Assembly: GCA_002315505.1 (NCBI GenBank)
Contig: DCGX01000053.1
Location: 1-30,921 of the forward strand
DNA: 30,921 nucleotides
Source: Ruminococcaceae bacterium UBA1767
GTDB lineage: Bacteria; Bacillota; Clostridia; Oscillospirales; Acutalibacteraceae
Direction: 5' to 3'
How positions within the stretch are numbered: the first letter of the stretch is position 1; every line of letters begins with the position of its first letter. Under the pieces are notes generated by a model. It worked only from the letters and a program-made list of their open reading frames with translations, ran no database searches and had not been told where the DNA came from. Position numbers and translations under genes: made by a program. Below, one piece after another: positions 13,878 to 20,642 of the stretch.

Positions 13878-15032
13878 TTAAAGAACATCCTTAAACTGAA
13901 GTTCCTTATGGCAAGCACCTGTTGCATCCCATGTCATTGTGCCTGTAGCACCTGTGAGTGAGAAGTCAGAAGCTGTGATTGAAGCCTTAACTGTTTCGCA
14001 AAGGTCTGACGGAGCGATTGTAACATCGTTAACACCTGCAGCCTTCATTGCATTGTAGATAGCATAAATTGCATCATAGCCATCAGCTGCGAACTGGTCA
14101 GGTGTTTTACCATACTTAGCCTTGTAAGACTCAACGAACTTGCTTACTGTTTCATTCTTGCTCTCTGCATCGAACGGAGTGATGTACTTAACCTTGTTTG
14201 AAACTGTCTTGCTGTCGATAAGATCTGCGATACCGTCAAATCCGTCTGTGCCGATGAGGTCAGCCTTGCAGCCCTTAGCTGTAGCAGCCTTACAGATGAG
14301 TGAACCCTCTGTGTAGTACATCGGAAGGAAGATTACGTCGCAATCCTTAAGAGTAGCAATCTGAGTTGAGAAGTCCTTGTTGTTCTCAGCATCAAATGTA
14401 GCCTCTGTAAATGTTGCACCCTTAACGCCCATCTCAGCCTTGAATGCTTCGTAAACACCCATTGAGTATGAATCACTTGTGTTGTAGATAACACCGGCAT
14501 TCTTGTATGTTTCAACAATATAGTCAGCAGCAAGAGTACCCTGGTCAGGGTCACCGAAGCAAACACGGAAGCCGTTATCTCTGCCGTCGATAACCTTAGC
14601 AGCAGAAGCTGACGGTGTGATATAGAAGAGGTTATCCTCTACTGCGCTTGTTGCGAATGAGTCACATGAATCTGTTGTAACTGAGCCAAGTGAAATCTGC
14701 ATACCTGCTTCATAGAGTGAATTATAACCTGTTGTTGCATCCTGAGCAGTTGCTTTATCGTCCTTCATCTCGAACTTGAACTTAACGCCGTTAAGTCCGC
14801 CTGCTGCGTTGATTTCTTCAACAGCGAGCATAGCACCGTTATTAACTGAGATACCATAGGAAGCAGCATCGCCTGTAAGAGGACCTGTTGAACCGATAAA
14901 GTACTCTGTGTTATTTGCAGTGTATTCGCCTGCGGCACCGCTCTTCGCATTTTTTGCGCCGCAACCTGCGAAGCATGAACCGATAAGAGCAAGGCTCATT
15001 GCAGCTGCAACGACTTTCTTGAATGTTTTCAT
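13878..15032 (-). CDS. livK: Branched-chain amino acid-binding lipoprotein (LivK/LivJ type)
   Basis: The 384-residue extracellular binding protein delivers branched-chain amino acids to LivHM. A lipoprotein signal (MKTFKKVVAAAMSLALIGS, lipobox FAGC with Cys24) anchors it outside the membrane. The mature part is a type I periplasmic-binding (Leu/Ile/Val) fold: YFIGSTGPLTGDAASYGISVNNG at the start, LAVEEINAAGGLNG, SGxT-like GSVTTDSC, and late FVESYKAKYGKTPDQFAADGYDAIY. AGAGGTAG precedes the ATG. It heads the liv operon, directly behind a leader hairpin. Ligand preference among Leu, Ile, Val or other amino acids cannot be read from sequence. Confidence 0.93.
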   Translation of the reverse strand: MKTFKKVVAAAMSLALIGSCFAGCGAKNAKSGAAGEYTANNTEYFIGSTGPLTGDAASYGISVNNGAMLAVEEINAAGGLNGVKFKFEMKDDKATAQDATTGYNSLYEAGMQISLGSVTTDSCDSFATSAVEDNLFYITPSASAAKVIDGRDNGFRVCFGDPDQGTLAADYIVETYKNAGVIYNTSDSYSMGVYEAFKAEMGVKGATFTEATFDAENNKDFSTQIATLKDCDVIFLPMYYTEGSLICKAATAKGCKADLIGTDGFDGIADLIDSKTVSNKVKYITPFDAESKNETVSKFVESYKAKYGKTPDQFAADGYDAIYAIYNAMKAAGVNDVTIAPSDLCETVKASITASDFSLTGATGTMTWDATGACHKELQFKDVL

Positions 15033-15067
15033 CTTTTTCTACCTCTTTTGTATAGATATTTATTTCT

Positions 15068-15099
15068 CAGTCACCCTAAGCCGGTGCCTAAAATGACTG
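15068..15099 (-). repeat. Leader hairpin upstream of livK
   Basis: On the minus strand a 14-pair stem with an ACCG loop can form: CAGUCAUUUUAGGC with GCUUAGGGUGACUG. Four pairs are G-U. On the plus strand those positions become mismatches, so the structure fits RNA made from the livK strand. It has no U-tract, so it is not a terminator. Confidence 0.6.
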
Positions 15100-15113
15100 C
15101 GGAATACTGACAG

Positions 15114-15142
15114 TAAAAAAATCGGCTCCGTTTTCGGAACCG
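15114..15142 (-). terminator. Rho-independent terminator after the 81-residue membrane protein gene
   Basis: On the minus strand CGGTTCCG and CGGAGCCG pair (8 pairs, one G-U) around a 4-base loop and are followed by ATTTTTTTA. It starts 14 bases after the stop codon at 15156. Confidence 0.88.
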
Positions 15143-15155
15143 TGAATAAACTTTA

Positions 15156-15401
15156 TTACTGAACAAGTTTATTTCTTTCACGGTTTAACGTGATGATAAT
15201 GACTGAAAGGATTAGCATTAAATCAATGACCGAATTGACTATGCTTAGCTTCAGCAATATGCTGATAATCAAAAACAAAAAAGACGCTGCCACTGCAGCG
15301 CCTATAATTGCAGAATTTTTACCATTTTCGCATGAAGAAGAAGCCGGTGCAAAATTTGCAACGGTTGACGCAGGCATAGTACAAGAATTGGCGCAATACA
15401 T
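15156..15401 (-). CDS. Small membrane protein with degenerate N-terminal zinc-ribbon-like segment
   Basis: This 81-residue protein is unassigned. Its first 30 residues (MYCANSCTMPAS, VANFAPASSSCENGKN) resemble the common short zinc ribbon of the form MYCxxCGxxxxxxANFCxxCGxxN. The spacing is disturbed, however, and the expected third Cys is Ala, so zinc binding is doubtful. Two hydrophobic helices follow (about 31-50 and 54-72), then a basic tail LNRERNKLVQ. It is very likely real: it has a consensus promoter (15431-15459), AAGGAG 9 bases before the ATG, and its own terminator. Proteins with an N-terminal zinc ribbon and C-terminal helices are common and poorly understood in Firmicutes. The overlapping plus-strand frame (15190-15462) has no such signals. 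Confidence 0.72.
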   Translation of the reverse strand: MYCANSCTMPASTVANFAPASSSCENGKNSAIIGAAVAASFLFLIISILLKLSIVNSVIDLMLILSVIIITLNRERNKLVQ

Positions 15402-15430
15402 TGTCGGTCACTCCTTCACTTGTTTTGAAT

Positions 15431-15459
15431 ATTATAAAACTTGTTTATATTTTTGTCAA
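15431..15459 (-). promoter_or_regulatory. Consensus promoter for the 81-residue membrane protein gene
   Basis: TTGACA (15459-15454), a 17-base spacer and TATAAT (15436-15431) on the minus strand form a perfect housekeeping promoter. It lies about 30 bases upstream of the ATG. Read-through of the terminator at 15114 would also feed livK, for which I see no equally good promoter. Confidence 0.88.
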
Positions 15460-15490
15460 TAGAATTTCGTCATATTTGTTGATTGAATAT

Positions 15491-15528
15491 AAAACCGGGA
15501 TTGACAACTTAAAATAAGTTATCAATCC
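15491..15528 (-). terminator. Rho-independent terminator ending the long minus-strand block
   Basis: On the minus strand GGATTGATAACTTA and TAAGTTGTCAATCC pair along 14 positions (one G-U), followed by CGGTTTTATATT. It lies about 105 bases after the stop of the membrane protein gene at 15634. The stretch between (15529-15633) is AT-rich and I see nothing else in it. Confidence 0.8.
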
Positions 15529-15633
15529 TGCTAATTCATAAGTATGTAAAATATCCTGTTAAATCAGTGTTAACGAAATATACCTTTAATTCTGATACTT
15601 TTATCCTGTTTTTAATAAAAAATTCTTTTTATT

Positions 15634-16032
15634 TTACGAAGCAACCGCACCTCCGAGCATTCCGAACACAACCGAAATGAGTGCAAAAATCCATCCGACC
15701 GTTCCGATTCCGCCATGCCCGAAGTAAAACGAGAAAAGCAGGATTATCATACCTGCAGGTATCACACTTACCGCTCCGAGTAAAGCTCCTTTTTTACGTA
15801 CAGGCTTTACCGTAATGTAACCGCAGACAAATCCGATAATCGCTCCGATGGCAATCATGAAATATTTATATCTGCTCTCATCAAGATCGAGCTTAAGGCT
15901 TATTGCCGACATTAGTGCCATCAGTGCAAAAAACAGAGCAACACCGACTGTCGAACCGATAATTATTTTTATAATTACAGTCCTCAGATCGACATTGCTC
16001 TGAACAGTATTCTTTTTTCTTCTTTTTGCCAT
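15634..16032 (-). CDS. Small four-helix membrane protein (TIGR04086/YrzE-like), function unknown
   Basis: The 132-residue protein starts with a basic stretch (MAKRRKKN) and has four hydrophobic helices, at about residues 19-44, 57-76, 83-103 and 108-130. A conserved-looking VCGYITVKPVRKKGALLGA joins helices 2 and 3. Length and helix layout resemble the uncharacterised Firmicute TIGR04086 (YrzE) membrane family, but I recognise this only by pattern. The ATG at 16032 follows GAGGTGA; the frame is open further upstream into the acyl-CoA synthetase gene but without a better start. It is the last gene of the block, 40 bases after the synthetase. Confidence 0.78.
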   Translation of the reverse strand: MAKRRKKNTVQSNVDLRTVIIKIIIGSTVGVALFFALMALMSAISLKLDLDESRYKYFMIAIGAIIGFVCGYITVKPVRKKGALLGAVSVIPAGMIILLFSFYFGHGGIGTVGWIFALISVVFGMLGGAVAS

Positions 16033-16072
16033 AATATTCACCTCAATTATTTTTATGAGATGAATGCGTAAG

Positions 16073-17776
16073 TTATACCTGATTACGTTTGATTTTTGAA
16101 GTTGTTGTTTTTTCAAATTCCTTCTTCACAATTTCAAACTGCTTGATTGCCTTGTAGCTTACAACACTGTCATTTACATTTTTGACGGTTTGTGCAATAA
16201 CTCCGCCTATTTCGTTTTCCGTCAGATTTCTGTTGCCGTATTTTTCGGAAATAGCTCTTATATCAGGGAAAATTTTCGCAGAAACAATTGTATTGCCTTT
16301 ATGGTCATGACCGCCGAAAACAAGACATTCCTTAATCATTCCGTCATCCATAAGCATTGCTTCAAGCTCTTCAGGGTAAACATTTTTGCCGTTTGTAGTA
16401 ACAATTACCGATTTACATCTTCCGCAGATGTAATAGAAGCCTTCCTCGTCCACTCTTCCCATATCACCTGTATGGAACCAGCCGTCATAGTCGAATGCCG
16501 CTTTCGTTGCTTCCTCGTCCCGATAATATCCAAGCATTACCATTGGGCCTTTTATACAAATTTCGCCGATTCCGTTTTCGTCCTCGTTGAAAATTTTAGC
16601 CTGAACACCCGGAATAGGCTTTCCGATTGAATCGGTCTTTATATTTTTATCATTATTGCAAATTACAATCGGAGCACACTCAGTAAGACCATAGCCCTGG
16701 AAGCAGGTTATTCCGAATTTGTTCATTTCGGTAATAATCTTTGAATCAATTCCTGCCGCACCCGAAATAATCAGTCTTATTTCGCCACCGAATGCTTTTT
16801 TTATCTGACCGAAGAAGAGGGATGAGCTGTCAAAACCGAATGCCTTTGTTGTTTTTGTCAAAAAGCTGCCGAGTCCGACCTTAGCCTTTCCTCCCGGCTC
16901 CTTCTGAATTGATTTTTCTATTCGTTTGTAGAATTTTTCAAGAACAAGCGGTACGACAATTAAAATATTCGGCCTGTACTCCTCAAAATTCTTTGTCATA
17001 TGCCGAAGACCTTCGCAGAAGCATATCGTAACTCCGCCGTAAATACAGCATAGAAATGTAACCGTGCATTCATAGGTGTGATGAATCGGAAGAATCGACA
17101 AAATCCGCTCGCCCTTATTGATTTTGACAATGCCCATAATTGAGCGGACATCAGAGCAAATATTATCGGCACTGAGCATAATTGCCTTTGCCATACCTGT
17201 TGTACCGGAGGTAAAGAGCAAAACAGTCAGCTTGTTTCCTTCAACCGCAAGGCTTGTATATGCCTCGTCACCCTCCACGAGATATTTTCTGCCACCTTCA
17301 AGGAGCTTGTCATAGGACAAAATTCCGTCTGCATCGTCTTTACTGTCCATACAGATGTAGATTATTTTTTCGGAAAGCTCTTCACGATGTTCAAGGAGCT
17401 TCTCACCGAATTTTGCATCAAAAATAACAGCATCTACTTCGGCTGTTTCGATTATACTTCTTATATCGGCAAAAGGGAGTTCTTTATCAACAGGAACAAC
17501 AATTCCGACTCCACCGCCGATTGACAGATACGAGGTACACCATTTGTAGCTGTTCGCACCTGCGACGGCTACTCTTTTGCCGAGCAATCCCAAACGCAGC
17601 AAAGCCGTTCCGAGAGAATCAATGTCCTCACGAAAACGGTTATAGCTGATATCATAAATCTGTCCTATTTTATTTTTCACCTTAAAGGCAGGACTATCGC
17701 CGTAAAGCTCAACACTCTGCATAAGCAAATCACGAAAATTGTGAAAGTCTCTGACCTTATACAACGCCTGGCTCAT
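16073..17776 (-). CDS. AMP-dependent synthetase, long-chain fatty acid--CoA ligase-like
   Basis: The 567-residue enzyme belongs to the adenylate-forming family that activates carboxylic acids to acyl-AMP and then acyl-CoA. Its motifs are the phosphate loop FTSGTTGMAK (188-197), GYGLTE (361-366), HTGD (435-438), GRCKSVIVTTNGKNVYPEE (452-470) and a C-terminal EKTTTSKIKR with catalytic-type Lys561. The layout and LPIHHTYECT resemble long-chain acyl-CoA synthetases, but chain length and even the thiol acceptor (CoA or a carrier protein) are not certain. GTGAGGT precedes the ATG, and a 13-base gap follows the aminotransferase gene, so the two are likely co-transcribed. No beta-oxidation genes are nearby; a role in lipid recycling or lipid assembly is inference. 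Confidence 0.9.
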   Translation of the reverse strand: MSQALYKVRDFHNFRDLLMQSVELYGDSPAFKVKNKIGQIYDISYNRFREDIDSLGTALLRLGLLGKRVAVAGANSYKWCTSYLSIGGGVGIVVPVDKELPFADIRSIIETAEVDAVIFDAKFGEKLLEHREELSEKIIYICMDSKDDADGILSYDKLLEGGRKYLVEGDEAYTSLAVEGNKLTVLLFTSGTTGMAKAIMLSADNICSDVRSIMGIVKINKGERILSILPIHHTYECTVTFLCCIYGGVTICFCEGLRHMTKNFEEYRPNILIVVPLVLEKFYKRIEKSIQKEPGGKAKVGLGSFLTKTTKAFGFDSSSLFFGQIKKAFGGEIRLIISGAAGIDSKIITEMNKFGITCFQGYGLTECAPIVICNNDKNIKTDSIGKPIPGVQAKIFNEDENGIGEICIKGPMVMLGYYRDEEATKAAFDYDGWFHTGDMGRVDEEGFYYICGRCKSVIVTTNGKNVYPEELEAMLMDDGMIKECLVFGGHDHKGNTIVSAKIFPDIRAISEKYGNRNLTENEIGGVIAQTVKNVNDSVVSYKAIKQFEIVKKEFEKTTTSKIKRNQV

Positions 17777-17789
17777 TACCTCACGCCTT

Positions 17790-19061
17790 TTATTTATTCA
17801 GTAATTTTTCTACCGATACGAGCTTCACGCAGATGCAAAGAAGCTCAACTGCCAGATTAAGTTCGTCAACATCAGGGAAGGACGGAGCAATTCTGATGTT
17901 ACTGTCATCGGGGTCAATGCCATACGGATATGTTGCGCCGACAGTTGTGAGTGTAAGACCTGCTTCACTGCACATCTGACCAACCTTCTTTGCACAGCCA
18001 TCCATAACGTACAAGCTGACAAAATATCCTCCGTTCGGCTTACTCCAGTGAGCAATCCCTGCTTCACCGAGTTCCTTTTCAAAGCCGTTAACTACTGCCT
18101 CAAACTTCGGGCGAAGAATAGCAGCGTGTTTTTTCATATGAGTCTTGATTCCGTCAAGATTTCTGAAATATCTTACATGACGAAGCTGATTCACCTTATC
18201 CTGTGAAATCATCTGAATCGTCATTCTGTTCTTCATTGCTTCAATATTTTTATCAGATGCGGCAACAGCAGAAACGCCTGCACCCGCAAAGCTGATTTTC
18301 GAGGTTGAGCAAACCTCAATAAACATATCCTCACTGCCATACTCACGTGCAGCATCAAAGACATTGAGAAGCGTATCGGGAGTGTCATTGATATCATGAA
18401 CGATATATGCGTTATCCCAGATTACACGGAAATCCTTTGCCGCAGGCTTAAGTGCCGCAAAACGACGTACAACCTCATCGGAGAATGTGATTCCCTCGGG
18501 ATTTGAATACTTCGGAACAACGATAACACCCTTTACAGTGCTGTCCTTGACATATTCCTCAACGCTGTCCATATCGGGACCGTCTTCGTTCATTTTAATA
18601 TTTACAAGCTCAATTCCGAAATGCTTAAGCATACCGAAATGTCTGTCATAGCCCGGGCATGGACAAAGAAACTTTATCTTACCCTGCTGGCACCACGGTT
18701 TATCACCGCAGCCGAAAAGCATACACTGTGCAAGGTAATCATACATAATCGTAAGGCTGGCAACACCGTAAACAATTACGTTCTTTGTCTCAACCTCCAT
18801 AAGCTCAGCAAAAAGCTCCCTGCACTCGCTGATTCCCAAAAGTCCACCGTAGTTTCTTGTTTCAATACCATCGGCATCCTTCATATCGCTCTTACTGTTA
18901 AGTATGTCCATCATATCATTGCAAAGGTCAAGCTGTTCCTTGTTAGGCTTACCTCTGGACATATCGAGCTTAAGATTATTACCTTTAAACTCCTCATACT
19001 GTTTTAAAAGCTCTTCTCTTAGATTTAATAATTCTTCTCTTGATAATTCTGAAAACTGCAT
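17790..19061 (-). CDS. PLP-dependent aminotransferase, aspartate aminotransferase-like (fold type I)
   Basis: The 423-residue protein begins MQFSELSREELLNLREELLKQ and contains LDMSRGKPNKEQLDL near residue 32. That is the signature of the distinct actinobacterial/firmicute aspartate aminotransferase group (Pfam Asp_aminotransf type), not classical AspC. PLP-site residues are Asp216 (VIWDNAY), Tyr219 and the Schiff-base Lys255 (CSTSKISFAGAGVSA). It would interconvert aspartate/oxaloacetate and glutamate/2-oxoglutarate; the amino-acid substrate is likely but not proven. The ATG at 19061 is chosen because GAGGGA directly precedes it; a TTG at 19073 is in frame but overlaps that signal. It lies 73 bases after the hydrolase gene with a hairpin between, and 13 bases before the acyl-CoA synthetase. 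Confidence 0.9.
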   Translation of the reverse strand: MQFSELSREELLNLREELLKQYEEFKGNNLKLDMSRGKPNKEQLDLCNDMMDILNSKSDMKDADGIETRNYGGLLGISECRELFAELMEVETKNVIVYGVASLTIMYDYLAQCMLFGCGDKPWCQQGKIKFLCPCPGYDRHFGMLKHFGIELVNIKMNEDGPDMDSVEEYVKDSTVKGVIVVPKYSNPEGITFSDEVVRRFAALKPAAKDFRVIWDNAYIVHDINDTPDTLLNVFDAAREYGSEDMFIEVCSTSKISFAGAGVSAVAASDKNIEAMKNRMTIQMISQDKVNQLRHVRYFRNLDGIKTHMKKHAAILRPKFEAVVNGFEKELGEAGIAHWSKPNGGYFVSLYVMDGCAKKVGQMCSEAGLTLTTVGATYPYGIDPDDSNIRIAPSFPDVDELNLAVELLCICVKLVSVEKLLNK

Positions 19062-19080
19062 TATATCCCTCAAAAGTTCA

Positions 19081-19098
19081 AGGGCACTTACGTGCCCT
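19081..19098. repeat. Compact hairpin before the aminotransferase gene
   Basis: AGGGCAC-TTAC-GTGCCCT forms a perfect 7-pair stem. On the minus strand it is followed by TGAACTTTTGAGGG, a weak U-tract, and lies just upstream of the aminotransferase ribosome binding site. On the plus strand a better U-rich tail (CTTTATTTTT) follows, but no plus-strand gene ends there. Confidence 0.55.
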
Positions 19099-19134
19099 CT
19101 TTATTTTTACAATTTTCAATTATATTACATTCTG

Positions 19135-20076
19135 TTACTCATTGTCAAGGTGTTTTGCAACAAAATCCTTAATTTTCGCCTGATAGTCATCTCTTGCGTT
19201 ATAGTAACTGAATACATGAATAGTGTCAGGCACCCACAAATAATCCTTATCCACAGGACAGGCATCATAAAGCATTTTACCATATCTGAACGGAACATAG
19301 GTATCCTGTTCACCGTGAATAAACAGCACAGGATTCTTCGCCTTGTTCATATTACCAAGCGGATTACTATCCGAGAAGAAATATCCTGCTTTAATCTTAC
19401 TTGCAAGGCTTCCGAGCCATACAACAGGCTTACACTTAAAGCCGATTATACTCTTGAGAGTTTCGTTGATTTCATCTTCAGCATTGATAAAACCACAGTC
19501 CTCAATTATCAGCTTAACCTGGTCGGGCGGTGACATCTCATTGCAGTTCATAACCGTCGCCGCACCCATTGAAAGACCGTGAAGAATAATTTCAATATCC
19601 TCACCGAATCTGTTGAGAAGATAATCAACCCAAAGTAAAATATTCCCTGCATCGAATGAGCCGAAGCCTATATATGTACCCTCACTTCGTCCGTGAGCTG
19701 TCAGATCGGGAAGAAGAATATTGTAGCCCATATCCTCGTGATAAAACGGCATCATATGGCTGAATTCATCGGGACCATTGCTTTTGTACCCGTGAACACA
19801 GATAACAAATCTCTTTGTCGGCTTTTCCGCAGGCAGATACCATGCACGCATTTTATGTCCCGAATTACTGCGGATTGCAACATCCTCGGGATTGTAATCA
19901 TAGAATGTCTGGTTATTGATTCTGCGAAGCTCTGCACGTTTAATATATATTTCCTGCTCAGGTTCCTCGGACATATCCGGACGCTTGATTGCAACATCAC
20001 AAATCTTGCTTGCTGCAAATGCAAGTACGGAAGCTCCGCCGAGAACACCAAGCGCAATTTCAGTTGACTTTTTCAT
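19135..20076 (-). CDS. Membrane-anchored alpha/beta hydrolase (YqkD-like)
   Basis: The 313-residue protein has one N-terminal hydrophobic helix (residues 7-24), probably an uncleaved anchor, then an alpha/beta hydrolase domain. The oxyanion segment is VICVHGYKSNGPDE (91-104). The catalytic triad reads as Ser169 in HGLSMGA, Asp258 in HGEQDTYVPF and His287 in DTIHVFSY. LLPDLTAHGRSEGTYIGFG is typical of the acyl-esterase-like group that includes Bacillus YqkD. Substrate is unknown; an ester is likely. AAGGCGG precedes the ATG, 15 bases after the nrdR stop, so it is probably co-transcribed with nrdR. Confidence 0.88.
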   Translation of the reverse strand: MKKSTEIALGVLGGASVLAFAASKICDVAIKRPDMSEEPEQEIYIKRAELRRINNQTFYDYNPEDVAIRSNSGHKMRAWYLPAEKPTKRFVICVHGYKSNGPDEFSHMMPFYHEDMGYNILLPDLTAHGRSEGTYIGFGSFDAGNILLWVDYLLNRFGEDIEIILHGLSMGAATVMNCNEMSPPDQVKLIIEDCGFINAEDEINETLKSIIGFKCKPVVWLGSLASKIKAGYFFSDSNPLGNMNKAKNPVLFIHGEQDTYVPFRYGKMLYDACPVDKDYLWVPDTIHVFSYYNARDDYQAKIKDFVAKHLDNE

Positions 20077-20091
20077 ACAAATACCGCCTTA

Positions 20092-20550
20092 TCAGCCTTT
20101 TTCACCGAGCAGCTTTGCAAGCTCATCCATAAATGTATTTATATCCTTAAACTGTCTGTAAACAGATGCGAAACGAACATATGCAACCTCATCAGCATCC
20201 TTGAGCTTGTCCATTGCGAGCTCACCAATATGAATAGATGTAACCTCACGGTCAAGTGAATTCTGAAGTGTACCCTCGATATCATCAACTATTTTTTCAA
20301 TAGTTTCAATTGAAACAGGTCTTTTTTCACAAGCACGAAGCAGGCCGTTAAAGAGCTTGTTTCTGTCAAAGGTTTCTCTTGACTTATCTTTCTTGACAAC
20401 AATAATCGGAACACTTTCGATAATTTCATAAGTTGTAAATCTCTTTGTACAGCTTATGCACTCTCTTCTTCTTCTGATGCGTTCACCCTCGTCAGTAGGT
20501 CTTGAATCAATTACCTTGCTTTCACCGTAACCGCAAAACGGACATTTCAT
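20092..20550 (-). CDS. nrdR: Transcriptional repressor NrdR of ribonucleotide reductase genes
   Basis: The 152-residue length and content are diagnostic. The zinc ribbon comes first (MKCPFCGYGESKVIDSRP with Cys3 and Cys6, then ECISCTKRFTTYE with Cys31 and Cys34). The ATP-cone follows (VPIIVVKKDKSRETFDRNKL, residues about 47-137) and senses dATP/ATP. The Arg-rich DEGERIRRRREC between cysteine pairs is also typical. NrdR represses nrd operons when dATP is high. The ATG at 20550 has only a modest Shine-Dalgarno (GTGAG). The gene has its own promoter (20605-20634) just after addA, with a palindrome filling the spacer. No ribonucleotide reductase gene is in the window. Confidence 0.96.
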   Translation of the reverse strand: MKCPFCGYGESKVIDSRPTDEGERIRRRRECISCTKRFTTYEIIESVPIIVVKKDKSRETFDRNKLFNGLLRACEKRPVSIETIEKIVDDIEGTLQNSLDREVTSIHIGELAMDKLKDADEVAYVRFASVYRQFKDINTFMDELAKLLGEKG

Positions 20551-20580
20551 ATAAGCTCACATCCCATTTCTTCAATGTTT

Positions 20581-20597
20581 ACCGCAAAATGTGCGGT
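20581..20597. repeat. Hairpin in the nrdR leader
   Basis: ACCGCA and TGCGGT pair (6 pairs). On the plus strand TTTTGTTG follows, giving a weak terminator shape against any plus-strand transcription. On the nrdR strand it sits in the 5' leader, about 30 bases before the ATG, with no U-tract. Confidence 0.45.
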
Positions 20598-20604
20598 TTT
20601 GTTG

Positions 20605-20634
20605 ATTATAACACACTACTGTGTGTATTTTCAA
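20605..20634 (-). promoter_or_regulatory. nrdR promoter with palindromic operator candidate in its spacer
   Basis: The minus strand has TTGAAA (20634-20629), an 18-base spacer and TATAAT (20610-20605). Sixteen of the 18 spacer bases are the palindrome ACACACAGTAGTGTGT (20626-20611), which abuts the -10. Its ACAC...GTGT ends and 16-base length resemble half of a NrdR box pair, though the centre departs from that consensus. Confidence 0.65.
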
Positions 20635-20642
20635 CTTATTTT

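Noticed and set aside
15033..15113. T-box or other amino-acid riboswitch in the livK leader
   Set aside because: An AGGGTGA stretch drew attention, but the T-box bulge sequence, stem I and an antiterminator/terminator pair before livK are missing. Only a plain hairpin is supported.
15190..15462. Plus-strand frame of 90 residues opposite the zinc-ribbon-like gene
   Set aside because: It has no ribosome binding site or promoter, whereas the minus-strand gene has a consensus promoter, AAGGAG and a terminator.
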